NCBI GenBank assembly: GCA_041485125.1
Contig: JBGPIT010000301.1
Coordinates: 1-6,141, forward strand
Reading direction: 5' to 3'
DNA length: 6,141 nt
DNA from: JBGPIT01 sp041485125
GTDB lineage: Bacteria; Desulfobacterota; Binatia; UTPRO1
In this document: positions 1 to 5,815 of the stretch, piece by piece
Layout of the letters: every line of letters starts with the position of its first letter
Position numbering within the stretch: the stretch's first letter is position 1
Position numbers and translations under genes: made by a program
Notes under the pieces: model-generated
Told to the model about the DNA's origin: nothing
Databases searched by the model: none
The model's input: the letters and a program-made list of their open reading frames with translations, nothing else

Positions 1-1913
1 AGAAGTCGGGCGTGGTGCGCGTCATCGACGGCGGGGTGTCGCACGTGTTCCTCGACATCTCGGCGGAGACGAACGAGTTCGTCGACCGCGGCCTCCTCGG
101 CCTGGCGCTCGATCCGGCGTTCGCCGCGAGCGGCCTCGTGTACCTGTACCACATCGTCGAATCGAACCCCGGCAACCCGGACTCGTCGGCGCCGATGACC
201 GGCGAGGTGATCCGCATCCGGCAGTCGACCCTCGACCACGACGTCGCCGATCCGAGCACGCGCGTGACGATCTTGTCCGGCTTCGACAATCACCACTTCT
301 CGCACTCCGGCGGCTGCCTGCGGTTCGACGCCTCCGGGCGGCTGCTGGTGAGCCTCGGTGACGGCTCGTCGTTCAACGAGGTCGATCCGCTCGCGCTCCA
401 CACCTACGACCTCGACTCGCTGAACGGCAAGATCGTCCGCATCGATCCGGTGAGCGGCGACGGTGTGCCGGACAATCCCTACTACGAGGCCGCGAACCCG
501 GGCGCGACGCACTCCAAGATCCTGGCGCGCGGTTTTCGGAATCCCTTCCGCTTCGCGATCGAGCCCGGCAGCGGCGACCTCTACGTCGGCGACGTCGGCT
601 GGAACGACTGGGAAGAGGTGAACCGGGTCCCGCTCGCGTGGTCGAATGCCGATCGCGAGCTCGATTTCGGCTGGCCCTGCTACGAGGGCATCGCCGGATC
701 GTCCGAGCAGCAACCCGGCTACGCGAGCAACGCGGCCACGCGTCCGACGTGTCTCACCATCTATCCGCCCGACGAGGGCGGCAGCGGACCCGGCGCAACG
801 CCGGCGATCTACTCCTACAATCACTCCGAGCCCGGCGGCGGCAACGGCAGCTCCGTCACCGGCGGCGTCTTCTACGTCGGCGGCGCCTACCCGGCGACGT
901 TCGCCGGCCGCTACTTCTTCGCCGACTACTCGCGCGATCGCTTCCAGACGCTCACTCCCGAAGGTGTGGTCGCGGACTTCGGCGTTCCCGGCGGCTGGGG
1001 CAACCCGGTCGACATCCAGCTCGCGCCGAACGGCAACGTCGCCTACCTCGGCATCGGCGACGGCAGCTTGCACGAGATCGTCCACACCGGCACCAACCGC
1101 CCGCCCGTCGCGGTCGCGAACGGCAATCCGCTGAGCGGCCCCGCGAAGCTGCGCGTGAAGTTCACCAGCCTCGGCTCGTCGGATCCCGACGGCGACAAGC
1201 TCTACTACCAGTGGGACTTCGCCGACGGCACCAAGCCGAAGAAGGGCAAGAACCCGCAGCACAAGTTCAAGCACCCCGGCACCTACACGGTGACGCTGAC
1301 GGTCTGGGACCGGCGGAAAGGCGGCCTGACCGATCGCGTGACGCTGCAAGTGAACGCCGGCAACACGGTGCCCGCGCTCTCCTTCGTCAGCCCGGCGAAG
1401 GGCTCCACCTACGCCGTCGGCGACGTGCTGCCGATCTCCCTCGCCGCGAGAGATGCGGAAGACGGCACCCTCGGCGGCGCGCAGGTGACCTGGCGCGTCC
1501 TCCTGCACCACCTCGGCCATCTGCACTACCTCTCGTTGAACGAGGGCGCGACCGGCTCGTTCACGGTGCCCGACCACGGCGACGACTCGTTCTTGTCGAT
1601 CGAGGCGACCGCGACCGACACACGCGGCGCGGTCACGCATGCGTCGGTCACGCTCGTACCCCGGACCGTGCCGCTCGAGATCGACGGCGCCCCGAGCGGC
1701 GCCATCGTGATCCTCGACGGCCAGAACCGGACCACGCCCTACACGCGACCGTCGATCGTCGGCGGCACGCATTCGCTCACGGCACCGCCGGCGCAAACCG
1801 TCGGCGGCACCGACTACACGTTCGACTCGTGGTCGGACGGACTGCCCGCGACGCACGACTTCGTCACGCCGGCGACGCCGCTCACGCTCACCGCCACGTA
1901 CACGCCGAGCTGA
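1..1913 (+). CDS. PQQ-dependent sugar dehydrogenase-like protein (GSDH family) with PKD and Ig-like C-terminal domains, 5' partial
   Basis: The frame is open to the left edge (codons from base 3), so the GTG at 12 is internal and the signal peptide and first blade lie outside the window. Counting from that GTG, residues 1-358 are a glucose/sorbosone dehydrogenase-type beta-propeller: RGLLGLALDP (26-35), HSGGCLRFD (98-106) holding the likely catalytic histidine region, SLGDGS (114-119), LNGKIVRIDP (137-146), GFRNPFRF (174-181), DVGWNDWEEVN (194-204), FGWPCYEG (219-226) and YFFADY (301-306). Residues 363-448 are a PKD domain (WDFADG at 401-406). Residues 451-549 look Ig-like with a histidine-rich stretch (HHLGHLH, 499-505). 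Residues 553-632 are a beta-rich repeat module ending in TATYTPS. Family members oxidise sugars or related alcohols with PQQ and calcium outside the cytoplasm. Family placement is firm; substrate and true oxidase activity are unknown, since many such multidomain members are uncharacterised. It converges with the DUF1499 gene. Confidence 0.92.
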   Translation, partial: KSGVVRVIDGGVSHVFLDISAETNEFVDRGLLGLALDPAFAASGLVYLYHIVESNPGNPDSSAPMTGEVIRIRQSTLDHDVADPSTRVTILSGFDNHHFSHSGGCLRFDASGRLLVSLGDGSSFNEVDPLALHTYDLDSLNGKIVRIDPVSGDGVPDNPYYEAANPGATHSKILARGFRNPFRFAIEPGSGDLYVGDVGWNDWEEVNRVPLAWSNADRELDFGWPCYEGIAGSSEQQPGYASNAATRPTCLTIYPPDEGGSGPGATPAIYSYNHSEPGGGNGSSVTGGVFYVGGAYPATFAGRYFFADYSRDRFQTLTPEGVVADFGVPGGWGNPVDIQLAPNGNVAYLGIGDGSLHEIVHTGTNRPPVAVANGNPLSGPAKLRVKFTSLGSSDPDGDKLYYQWDFADGTKPKKGKNPQHKFKHPGTYTVTLTVWDRRKGGLTDRVTLQVNAGNTVPALSFVSPAKGSTYAVGDVLPISLAARDAEDGTLGGAQVTWRVLLHHLGHLHYLSLNEGATGSFTVPDHGDDSFLSIEATATDTRGAVTHASVTLVPRTVPLEIDGAPSGAIVILDGQNRTTPYTRPSIVGGTHSLTAPPAQTVGGTDYTFDSWSDGLPATHDFVTPATPLTLTATYTPS

Positions 1914-1925
1914 CGCCGCTCGGCG
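1903..1925. terminator. Possible bidirectional hairpin between convergent genes
   Basis: CGCCGAGC (1903-1910) and GCTCGGCG (1918-1925) form a perfect 8-bp inverted repeat with a 7-nt loop. It spans the stop codon of the sugar dehydrogenase gene and lies 6 nt beyond the stop of the opposing DUF1499 gene. Neither side has a T-run, so it is not a classical intrinsic terminator; it could stall polymerase or protect 3' ends of both transcripts. A second GCTCGGC copy at 1949-1955, inside the DUF1499 gene, could compete for pairing. Stable GC stems arise easily at this base composition. Confidence 0.3.
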
Positions 1926-1931
1926 CGAGAT

Positions 1932-2357
1932 CTACAGCGCCTTCGCGAGCTCGGCTTGGAAGTGGCGGATGCGCCGCGCGTTCGCGCCCAAGTCGCCTTT
2001 GCCGATGCGCGAGTGCGAGCGCACGTTCACCTGCACGCCCTCGCCTTCCCGGCTGATCGTGACCGTGACGTCGTCCTTGAAGCGGAAGACAGGCGTGGTC
2101 GCGACGGCGCGGATCTCGCCTTGCGTGCGGTCCTGGGAGGTCACGTCCCAGCCGAGGCGCTGCGCGACGGCGACGGCGGCGTCGAAGGCACGCTCGTACG
2201 GTTGATTGAACCGCTGCGCCTGGAGATCCGCGTACTGCGGCGTCGCGCCGGTTTGCACGTCGTTGATGGTCGGCCAGATGGAGGCCGCGACCACGCGCAG
2301 GACGATGATCACGAGCACGAAAATACCGATTCGCCGGAAGACCTTCTTCACGTTCAT
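1932..2357 (-). CDS. Membrane-anchored DUF1499 family protein
   Basis: A 141-residue protein with a short basic N-terminus (MNVKKVFRR), one hydrophobic helix at about residues 10-28, then a soluble domain. The domain has the DUF1499 hallmarks: YADL near 42-45, GEIRAVATTPVFRFKDDV (80-97), VNVRSHSRIGKGDLGAN (110-126) and a final helix RRIRHFQAEL. The biochemical role of DUF1499 is not established; the anchor suggests the domain faces the periplasm or exterior. The frame extends further upstream to 2672, but that stretch is arginine-rich shadow of the preceding gene. I chose the ATG at 2357 because AGAAGGAG precedes it and the transmembrane helix begins directly after it. The ATG overlaps the stop of the 511-residue gene by ATGA, implying translational coupling. 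No truncation is seen; length is usual for the family. Confidence 0.9.
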   Translation of the reverse strand: MNVKKVFRRIGIFVLVIIVLRVVAASIWPTINDVQTGATPQYADLQAQRFNQPYERAFDAAVAVAQRLGWDVTSQDRTQGEIRAVATTPVFRFKDDVTVTISREGEGVQVNVRSHSRIGKGDLGANARRIRHFQAELAKAL

Positions 2358-3889
2358 CGACTCCTTCTGGGAGCTACGGCCGTTGCCGTCGGCGCGTGCC
2401 ACGAGAGCAGCGCCGCGACCACGAAGTAGCCCTCGCGGACGTGGTGCGACACTTGGAACTCGAGGTGGACGAACCCGACCTTCTCCGGCGTGAACACGTG
2501 TGTGCTGTACGAGCGGTCGCTCACCCGGCGGCGCTCGTAACCGGCGCGCCAGTCGGCGACGGTGTCGAGCGCGAAGCCCCACTCGGCCGCGTACGCGGCG
2601 AGGAGCGTCGCGGTCTCGGCGAATCCCGCGGGCGGGAGCTGCACGGCGAGACGGTCCGGATCGCCGCCGCACACGGTGCTGAGCATCATCGCGCTCTCCG
2701 CGCGGGCGCGATACGCGCCGCGACGGGGCAACGCGACCGTGACGTCGAACGGGCGGCGCTTGCGGTCCATCCAGATGCGGCTGTCACGCTCCTTGGCAAG
2801 CCCGGCGGACTCGCGCGTGGGTGGACCGGTCACGTCGATCAGCACGCCGGGCGGCGCGTCGGTCGGACGCGCCCGTGCGTCGGCTCGCGACGATGGCGGC
2901 GCGCCGCGACCGTCGTCGCTCGGCCGCGCGCGTGGTCCGACGTCGACGTCCCAGCCGGTGATCGCACCGAGCACGAGAGAGCCGGCGCGCGCGAACAAGC
3001 GATACGGACCGACGCGCTTCGCGATCGGCGTGCCGAGGACGGCGCGCGCCTCGTCGGGGTGGTGGCGGACGTAGTCGAGGCAGCGCGGCAGCGTGTCGCT
3101 CTCGATCAGCTTCCAGCGGTCGGCGAAGACGGCGATGTTCCCGTCGGCAAGCGGCGTGCGGAGGCTCACCGCCAAGCGTGGCGCGCCCGCGCTGAACGTG
3201 AGCGGGTAGCGTTCCGGATAGGAGCGCGCGCCCGGTATCGAGGGCGCGCCGGCGAGCGTCAAGAGATAGGTGAACGCGACGCCTTCCGGTGGGCTGTGTT
3301 GCAGCATCTGCACGTAGAAGCTGTCGATGATGTCGTGCTGCTCGCGGAAGAGCAGCGTGCGGTTGCCGCGATCGACCGACGCCGCGTCGCCGCCGATCCG
3401 GCCGTCGTCGATCTGTCGCCAGGCCTGGAGCGTCGCCTCGTCGATGATGCCCGCGCCGTAGAGCGTCGCGATCTCGTCGACGCCGCCGGTGACGTACGCT
3501 TCGTGCATCACCGCCTGGTCCTCGAAGATCTTCTTCTGCATGGTGAGGAAGGTCGTCTCGTAGAAGCCGAGGTCGCCGGCGAGACGCCCGGCGAGTCGTT
3601 GCGAGGCACGCCCGAGCACCGTGCGCACCGCGCGGCGCACCGCATCGGGGATGAGCCCGAGATCGCGGAAGCCCGCGTAGAAGGCCGGACCGACCATGCT
3701 CGCCATGCCCGCCCACTCGAGTTGCGGATGGGCGAGGAAGAGACGCGCGTAGTAGTCGTACACCGCTTCGATCGTGCGCCGGTTCTCGTCGACGCCGCGC
3801 TCGGGCCCCCAGCACGCGCGGTCGATGCGCGCGCTCCGCAGCGCCTGATTCAGCCAGGCTTCCTTGATCTCGTGGGGAGTGCCGGTCAC
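2354..3889 (-). CDS. Uncharacterised 511-residue protein, N-terminal half weakly DUF2515-like
   Basis: I do not recognise a defined function. The start is a GTG; an in-frame TAG at 3917-3919 rules out a longer protein and no good ribosome site is visible. Residues 1-315 look like one mainly helical domain with striking motifs: RRTIEAVYDYYARLFLAHPQLEWAGMAS begins at 37, MQKKIFEDQAVMHEAY spans 117-132, GNRTLLFREQHDIIDSFY spans 175-192, and APSIPG spans 215-220. The asparagine/arginine followed by HPxxxWA-MASMV and the later REQxxII resemble, from memory, DUF2515 of Bacillus YppC; this is tentative. Residues 316-347 are an Arg/Asp/Pro/Ala-rich linker. Residues 348-497 appear to be a second, beta-rich domain (RIWMDRKRRPFDVTVALP at 371-388; EKVGFVHLEFQVSHHVREGYFVVAALL at 469-495). 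There is no signal peptide, so it is probably cytoplasmic. Its stop overlaps the DUF1499 start by ATGA, so the two likely work together. Confidence 0.85.
   Translation of the reverse strand: MTGTPHEIKEAWLNQALRSARIDRACWGPERGVDENRRTIEAVYDYYARLFLAHPQLEWAGMASMVGPAFYAGFRDLGLIPDAVRRAVRTVLGRASQRLAGRLAGDLGFYETTFLTMQKKIFEDQAVMHEAYVTGGVDEIATLYGAGIIDEATLQAWRQIDDGRIGGDAASVDRGNRTLLFREQHDIIDSFYVQMLQHSPPEGVAFTYLLTLAGAPSIPGARSYPERYPLTFSAGAPRLAVSLRTPLADGNIAVFADRWKLIESDTLPRCLDYVRHHPDEARAVLGTPIAKRVGPYRLFARAGSLVLGAITGWDVDVGPRARPSDDGRGAPPSSRADARARPTDAPPGVLIDVTGPPTRESAGLAKERDSRIWMDRKRRPFDVTVALPRRGAYRARAESAMMLSTVCGGDPDRLAVQLPPAGFAETATLLAAYAAEWGFALDTVADWRAGYERRRVSDRSYSTHVFTPEKVGFVHLEFQVSHHVREGYFVVAALLSWHAPTATAVAPRRSR
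2361..2368 (-). promoter_or_regulatory. Strong ribosome binding site of the DUF1499 gene
   Basis: The minus strand reads AGAAGGAG, three bases before the ATG at 2357. It is the clearest Shine-Dalgarno sequence among the minus-strand genes and lies within the last codons of the upstream 511-residue gene. It fixes the DUF1499 start and supports initiation by ribosomes finishing the upstream gene. The spacing is slightly short. Confidence 0.75.
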
Positions 3890-3916
3890 GCGACGCCGAC
3901 CACGTTCGCGGCGGAG

Positions 3917-4024
3917 CTATCGCTTCGCGGTTGGTCGAAACAGGCCAAGCCTTCCTCCCGTCGAAACCGGTCGGCGCAGCCGTCGCACGTTCTTCAGCGC
4001 AAATCCATATGGACCGAAGAACCA
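3917..4024 (-). pseudogene. C-terminal remnant of an ASCH-domain-like protein
   Basis: Thirty-five codons ending in TAG read WFFGPYGFALKNVRRLRRPV, followed by STGGRLGLFRPTAKR. The order WFFGPYGF, a basic/proline segment, then G-x-LGLF is how many phage-type and bacterial ASCH-domain proteins end, from my memory of that family. No start codon exists in frame upstream: the frame runs back through FRK and a GC tract into the TAG that ends parE, with which it happens to be in phase. So the N-terminal three quarters of the domain is missing and nothing in the window encodes it. ASCH domains are beta-barrel folds linked to RNA binding. G+C is about 59% by hand count, lower than most of the window. 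It is followed 27 nt later by the 511-residue gene. The match is by motif only. Confidence 0.6.
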
Positions 4025-4040
4025 CTTGCGGAAACGGCCG

Positions 4041-4053
4041 GCGCGCGCGCGCG
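4041..4053. repeat. Alternating GC tract
   Basis: Thirteen bases of strictly alternating G and C lie directly after the parE stop codon and before the ASCH-like remnant. Such tracts are self-complementary, prone to slippage and can adopt Z-form. The position at the junction between two gene pieces makes it a possible recombination scar, though short GC runs are common in GC-rich DNA. Confidence 0.6.
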
Positions 4054-4054
4054 T

Positions 4055-4342
4055 CTAGAAGAGCGCCTCGATGTCCCGAGCGCCGCTCAGCACCCGGACT
4101 ACGTCAATCCCATCTGCTATCTCGACGTAGAAGACGACGTAGTTTCCGAGGGGGAAACTTCGGATGTCCGGGCCGAGCTCGGGACGGGCGCGGCCCATCT
4201 GTGGCTGGGTTGCAAGGAGCTCGAATTTTTCTGCGAGCTGGTCGATGAAGCGGTCGCTTGCTTCAGGGTCATCCCGGCCGATGTAGAGCGCGATGTCGAG
4301 GAGGTCGCTGTCAGCTGCGGGACGCCTGGTGACGCGACTCAT
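4055..4342 (-). CDS. parE: ParE-family toxin of type II toxin-antitoxin system
   Basis: A 95-residue protein of the RelE/ParE superfamily, full length. Seen motifs: N-terminal RPAADSDLLDIALYIG (7-22), the helix RFIDQLAEKFELLATQPQMGR (31-51), the strand pair SFPLGNYVVFYVE (62-74) and the typical ParE C-terminus IDVVRVLSGARDIEALF. Family members of this subtype usually poison DNA gyrase, while close RelE relatives cleave mRNA on ribosomes; the sequence resembles ParE more, including the arginine-rich RVLxGARD end. The ATG overlaps the parD stop as TGATG, so translation is coupled and antitoxin is made first. No frameshift or lost segment is seen, so the toxin looks functional. G+C is about 63% by hand count. 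Confidence 0.95.
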   Translation of the reverse strand: MSRVTRRPAADSDLLDIALYIGRDDPEASDRFIDQLAEKFELLATQPQMGRARPELGPDIRSFPLGNYVVFYVEIADGIDVVRVLSGARDIEALF

Positions 4343-4596
4343 CAGCGCTTACTGTCTGCAATCTTCTTCCTCGCACGACGCTTGAGGTCGGATGCATCAA
4401 AGGGCTCAGACGGGCCGCTGTCACGGCCCCTTCTAATGTCGCGGCGAAGCTGGACAAGTCGCACGGCTTGGAGCTTGTCGCGCTCTTCGAGAAGGCGGAG
4501 GGCTTCGCGAATGACCTCGCTCGCCGACAGATAGCGGCCGGTCTTCACCTTCTCTGCAACGAGCTCTTCGAGTTCCTTCGTAAGCGAAACGTTCAC
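4342..4596 (-). CDS. parD: ParD-family antitoxin (CC2985 type)
   Basis: An 84-residue antitoxin. The N-terminal ribbon-helix-helix region reads MNVSLTKELEELVAEKV, then GRYLSASEVIREALRLLEER (20-39), the classical ParD DNA-binding signature. The charged tail (residues 40-84, with RRDIRRGRD and SDLKRRARKKIADSKR) is the part that binds and neutralises the toxin. The start is a GTG at 4596; no ATG is available upstream in frame, and MNVSLT matches the usual start of the family. Ribbon-helix-helix antitoxins bind their own promoter, and the pair normally represses itself. It precedes parE with a 1-nt overlap and follows the DUF1772 gene by 47 nt. G+C is about 59% over 4351-4600, suggesting horizontal acquisition. 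Confidence 0.95.
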   Translation of the reverse strand: MNVSLTKELEELVAEKVKTGRYLSASEVIREALRLLEERDKLQAVRLVQLRRDIRRGRDSGPSEPFDASDLKRRARKKIADSKR

Positions 4597-4603
4597 ACCT
4601 GCT

Positions 4604-4633
4604 GCGTTAGCACTGGATAACAGGGTTTGTCAA
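4604..4633 (-). promoter_or_regulatory. Candidate parDE promoter and operator region
   Basis: On the minus strand a perfect -35 hexamer TTGACA (4628-4633) is followed at 16-18 nt by poor -10 candidates (GCTAAC at 4606-4611, or TAACGC at 4604-4609 preceded by TGC, an extended -10 feature). Transcription would begin about 4597-4600, almost on the GTG start of parD, so the message may be nearly leaderless. The -35 box is framed by an imperfect dyad TAACA (4618-4622) and TGTTA (4638-4642), a plausible ParD operator but short enough to be chance. This is the whole gap between the DUF1772 gene and parD. Confidence 0.4.
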
Positions 4634-4643
4634 AGATTGTTAC

Positions 4644-5192
4644 TTACTCCCATGTCGCGCTCCGCCGGCTTGCGCCGTCACGGCCCGCGCGACGGCTCGG
4701 TGCGTCCGACGGTCGCACTGCACGCTGCACGCCGACGACCGAGGCGGCAAACGCCGCGGTCCCGATCGCCGTGCGCACCCAATGCCACGACGCCCAGCGA
4801 CCGAGCTCCGTCGCGACGTCGCCGACCGGAATCGTTCCCGTCGCAAAGCTCGCGTTGACGTCGCGAAAGTAGAGCGGGAACGTCAGCAAGACCGCGATCG
4901 CGAGCACCGCCGCGACGACGAAGAAGCGCGCCCCTCCGTCACGCCGGTACACGTGCAGGCCCGTCGCCACGAGCACGAGCCCGGTGCTGGCGACCTCCAG
5001 CGGACCGTAGAACTGAAGCAGCCGGGATGCGTTGGCGGCATACCAGACGAGGAACGCGTCGCCCGCCAGTGAACGCCAGTACGGCACGAGCACGGCCGCT
5101 TCGGCGAGCATCGCGCCGGCGGCGAGCCCGAGCGCGACGACGGCGAGGAGATCGACGGCCGCGGCGAGCGAGTCGAGGGCGCGGGAGATCAT
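4644..5192 (-). CDS. DUF1772-like integral membrane protein
   Basis: A 182-residue protein with four predicted membrane helices at about residues 10-36, 64-83, 89-107 and 138-156, then a basic, disordered C-terminal tail (160-182). The first helix holds GLAAGAMLAEAAVLVPYW, residues 72-81 continue after the motif LLQFYGPLEV (58-67), LYFRDVNA (107-114) follows the third helix, and GRWASWHWVRT (131-141) leads into the fourth. This helix pattern with late N and WHWxRT is characteristic of DUF1772, a family related to anthrone oxygenase-like proteins; no enzymatic role is proven for bacterial members. The ATG at 5192 is the start although no strong ribosome site is seen. It lies 43 nt after the acetyltransferase gene and 47 nt before parD on the same strand, so co-transcription with the former is likely. 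Confidence 0.85.
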   Translation of the reverse strand: MISRALDSLAAAVDLLAVVALGLAAGAMLAEAAVLVPYWRSLAGDAFLVWYAANASRLLQFYGPLEVASTGLVLVATGLHVYRRDGGARFFVVAAVLAIAVLLTFPLYFRDVNASFATGTIPVGDVATELGRWASWHWVRTAIGTAAFAASVVGVQRAVRPSDAPSRRAGRDGASRRSATWE

Positions 5193-5235
5193 CCCGAACG
5201 AGCGGCGTTGCAGACGCTCTTGGCGTGCTCCGTCG

Positions 5236-5739
5236 TCACGACGCGACCCGCTTGCCGACGATCACCAGATCGCGCTCGATGCCGTCGAGCTCGGCGACGC
5301 GAGGAAGCAGCGCCCAGCGCTCGAATCCGAATGCCTCGAAGAGTCGGAGGCTCGGCTCGTTGTGACCGAAGATGAAGCCGAGGAGCGTGTTGAGGCCGAG
5401 GCGCGGCGCATCCGTCAGTGCCTTCGAGAGCAGCGTACGGCCGACGCCGGCGCGGCGATGCCAGGACGAGACGTAGACGCTGATCTCGGCGGTCGCGTGG
5501 TACGCGGGCCGGCCGTAGAACGATTGGAAGCTCAGCCAACCGAGAACCGCGTCGTCGCTGCACGCGACCCAGAGCGGCCGCCGCTCGAGGTAGTGCTCCT
5601 GGAACCAGGCCCGACGGCTATTCACGGTCACCGGCTCGGTGTCGGCGGTCGCCATCCGGCCGGGAATCGCGGCGTTGTAGATGTCGACGACCGCGTCGAG
5701 ATCGGCATCGGTGGCATTCCGAATGACGAGGTTGGACAT
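5236..5739 (-). CDS. GNAT N-acetyltransferase, phosphinothricin acetyltransferase-like
   Basis: A 167-residue single-domain GNAT enzyme transferring acetyl from acetyl-CoA to an amine. Motifs: IRNATDADLDAVVDIYNAAI (6-25), GRMATADTEPVT (27-38), the acceptor-side FYGRPAYHATAEISVYV (74-90), the acetyl-CoA pyrophosphate loop RRAGVG (95-100), and GFIFGHNEPSLRLFEAFGF (121-139) with the end PRVAELDGIERDLVIVG. This layout is that of the Pat/Bar and MnaT-like branch, which acetylates phosphinothricin, methionine sulfone or similar amino acids; the native substrate cannot be told. The frame stays open upstream to 5814, but the first 25 residues there lack family similarity and would abut the divergent gene, so I chose the ATG at 5739. 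Its ribosome site is weak. It probably begins a transcript running into the DUF1772 gene. Confidence 0.93.
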   Translation of the reverse strand: MSNLVIRNATDADLDAVVDIYNAAIPGRMATADTEPVTVNSRRAWFQEHYLERRPLWVACSDDAVLGWLSFQSFYGRPAYHATAEISVYVSSWHRRAGVGRTLLSKALTDAPRLGLNTLLGFIFGHNEPSLRLFEAFGFERWALLPRVAELDGIERDLVIVGKRVAS

Positions 5740-5815
5740 CGATCTGGATGTACGTGCTAGTCTCCCCTTGGCGACGACGCAACAGGCCACGGCGCCGACA
5801 GAGAGGAATCCCACG
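5740..5815. promoter_or_regulatory. Divergent intergenic region between acetyltransferase and HD gene
   Basis: These 76 bases must hold the promoters of both divergent genes unless one lies inside a coding region. For the minus strand, TTGCGT (5777-5782) and TAGCAC (5754-5759) are separated by 17 nt and are weak matches to -35 and -10 boxes. For the plus strand, TTGGCG (5768-5773) has no convincing -10 partner. No strong palindromic operator is visible. Confidence 0.3.
5801..5807 (+). promoter_or_regulatory. Ribosome binding site of the HD-domain gene
   Basis: GAGAGGA is followed by 8 nt and then the ATG at 5816. It decides that start over a second in-frame ATG at 5852, which has no such site. 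Confidence 0.65.

Noticed and set aside
638..2056. Plus-strand open frame of 472 codons inside the sugar dehydrogenase gene
   Set aside because: Highly arginine-rich out-of-frame translation; the real frame shows family motifs throughout.
2358..2672. N-terminal extension of the DUF1499 protein
   Set aside because: It is arginine-rich and overlaps the 511-residue gene; the ATG at 2357 has a strong ribosome site and leads directly into the membrane helix.
2784..4025. Minus-strand open frame of 413 codons overlapping the 511-residue gene
   Set aside because: It is very Arg/Ala-rich and lacks motifs, whereas the overlapping 511-residue frame has balanced composition and ends in a coupled ATGA junction.
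3917..4342. Natural ParE-ASCH fusion
   Set aside because: The two pieces are in the same frame, but a TAG separates them and ParE already ends with its normal C-terminus, so the shared frame is probably coincidence.
2396..4534. Plus-strand open frame of 712 codons
   Set aside because: It is antisense across the 511-residue gene, the remnant and parDE, is rich in Arg, Ala, Glu and Asp with no domain motifs, and crosses clear gene borders; this is the usual shadow of GC-rich genes.
5193..5235. Terminator between the acetyltransferase and the DUF1772 gene
   Set aside because: Only 4-bp stems can be drawn and there is no T-run.
5032..5760. Plus-strand open frame of 242 codons opposite the acetyltransferase and the DUF1772 gene
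   Set aside because: Antisense to two well-supported genes with no recognisable domain.
5740..5814. 25-residue N-terminal extension of the acetyltransferase
   Set aside because: It has no similarity to GNAT proteins; family similarity starts right after the ATG at 5739, and the extension would fill the whole divergent promoter region.
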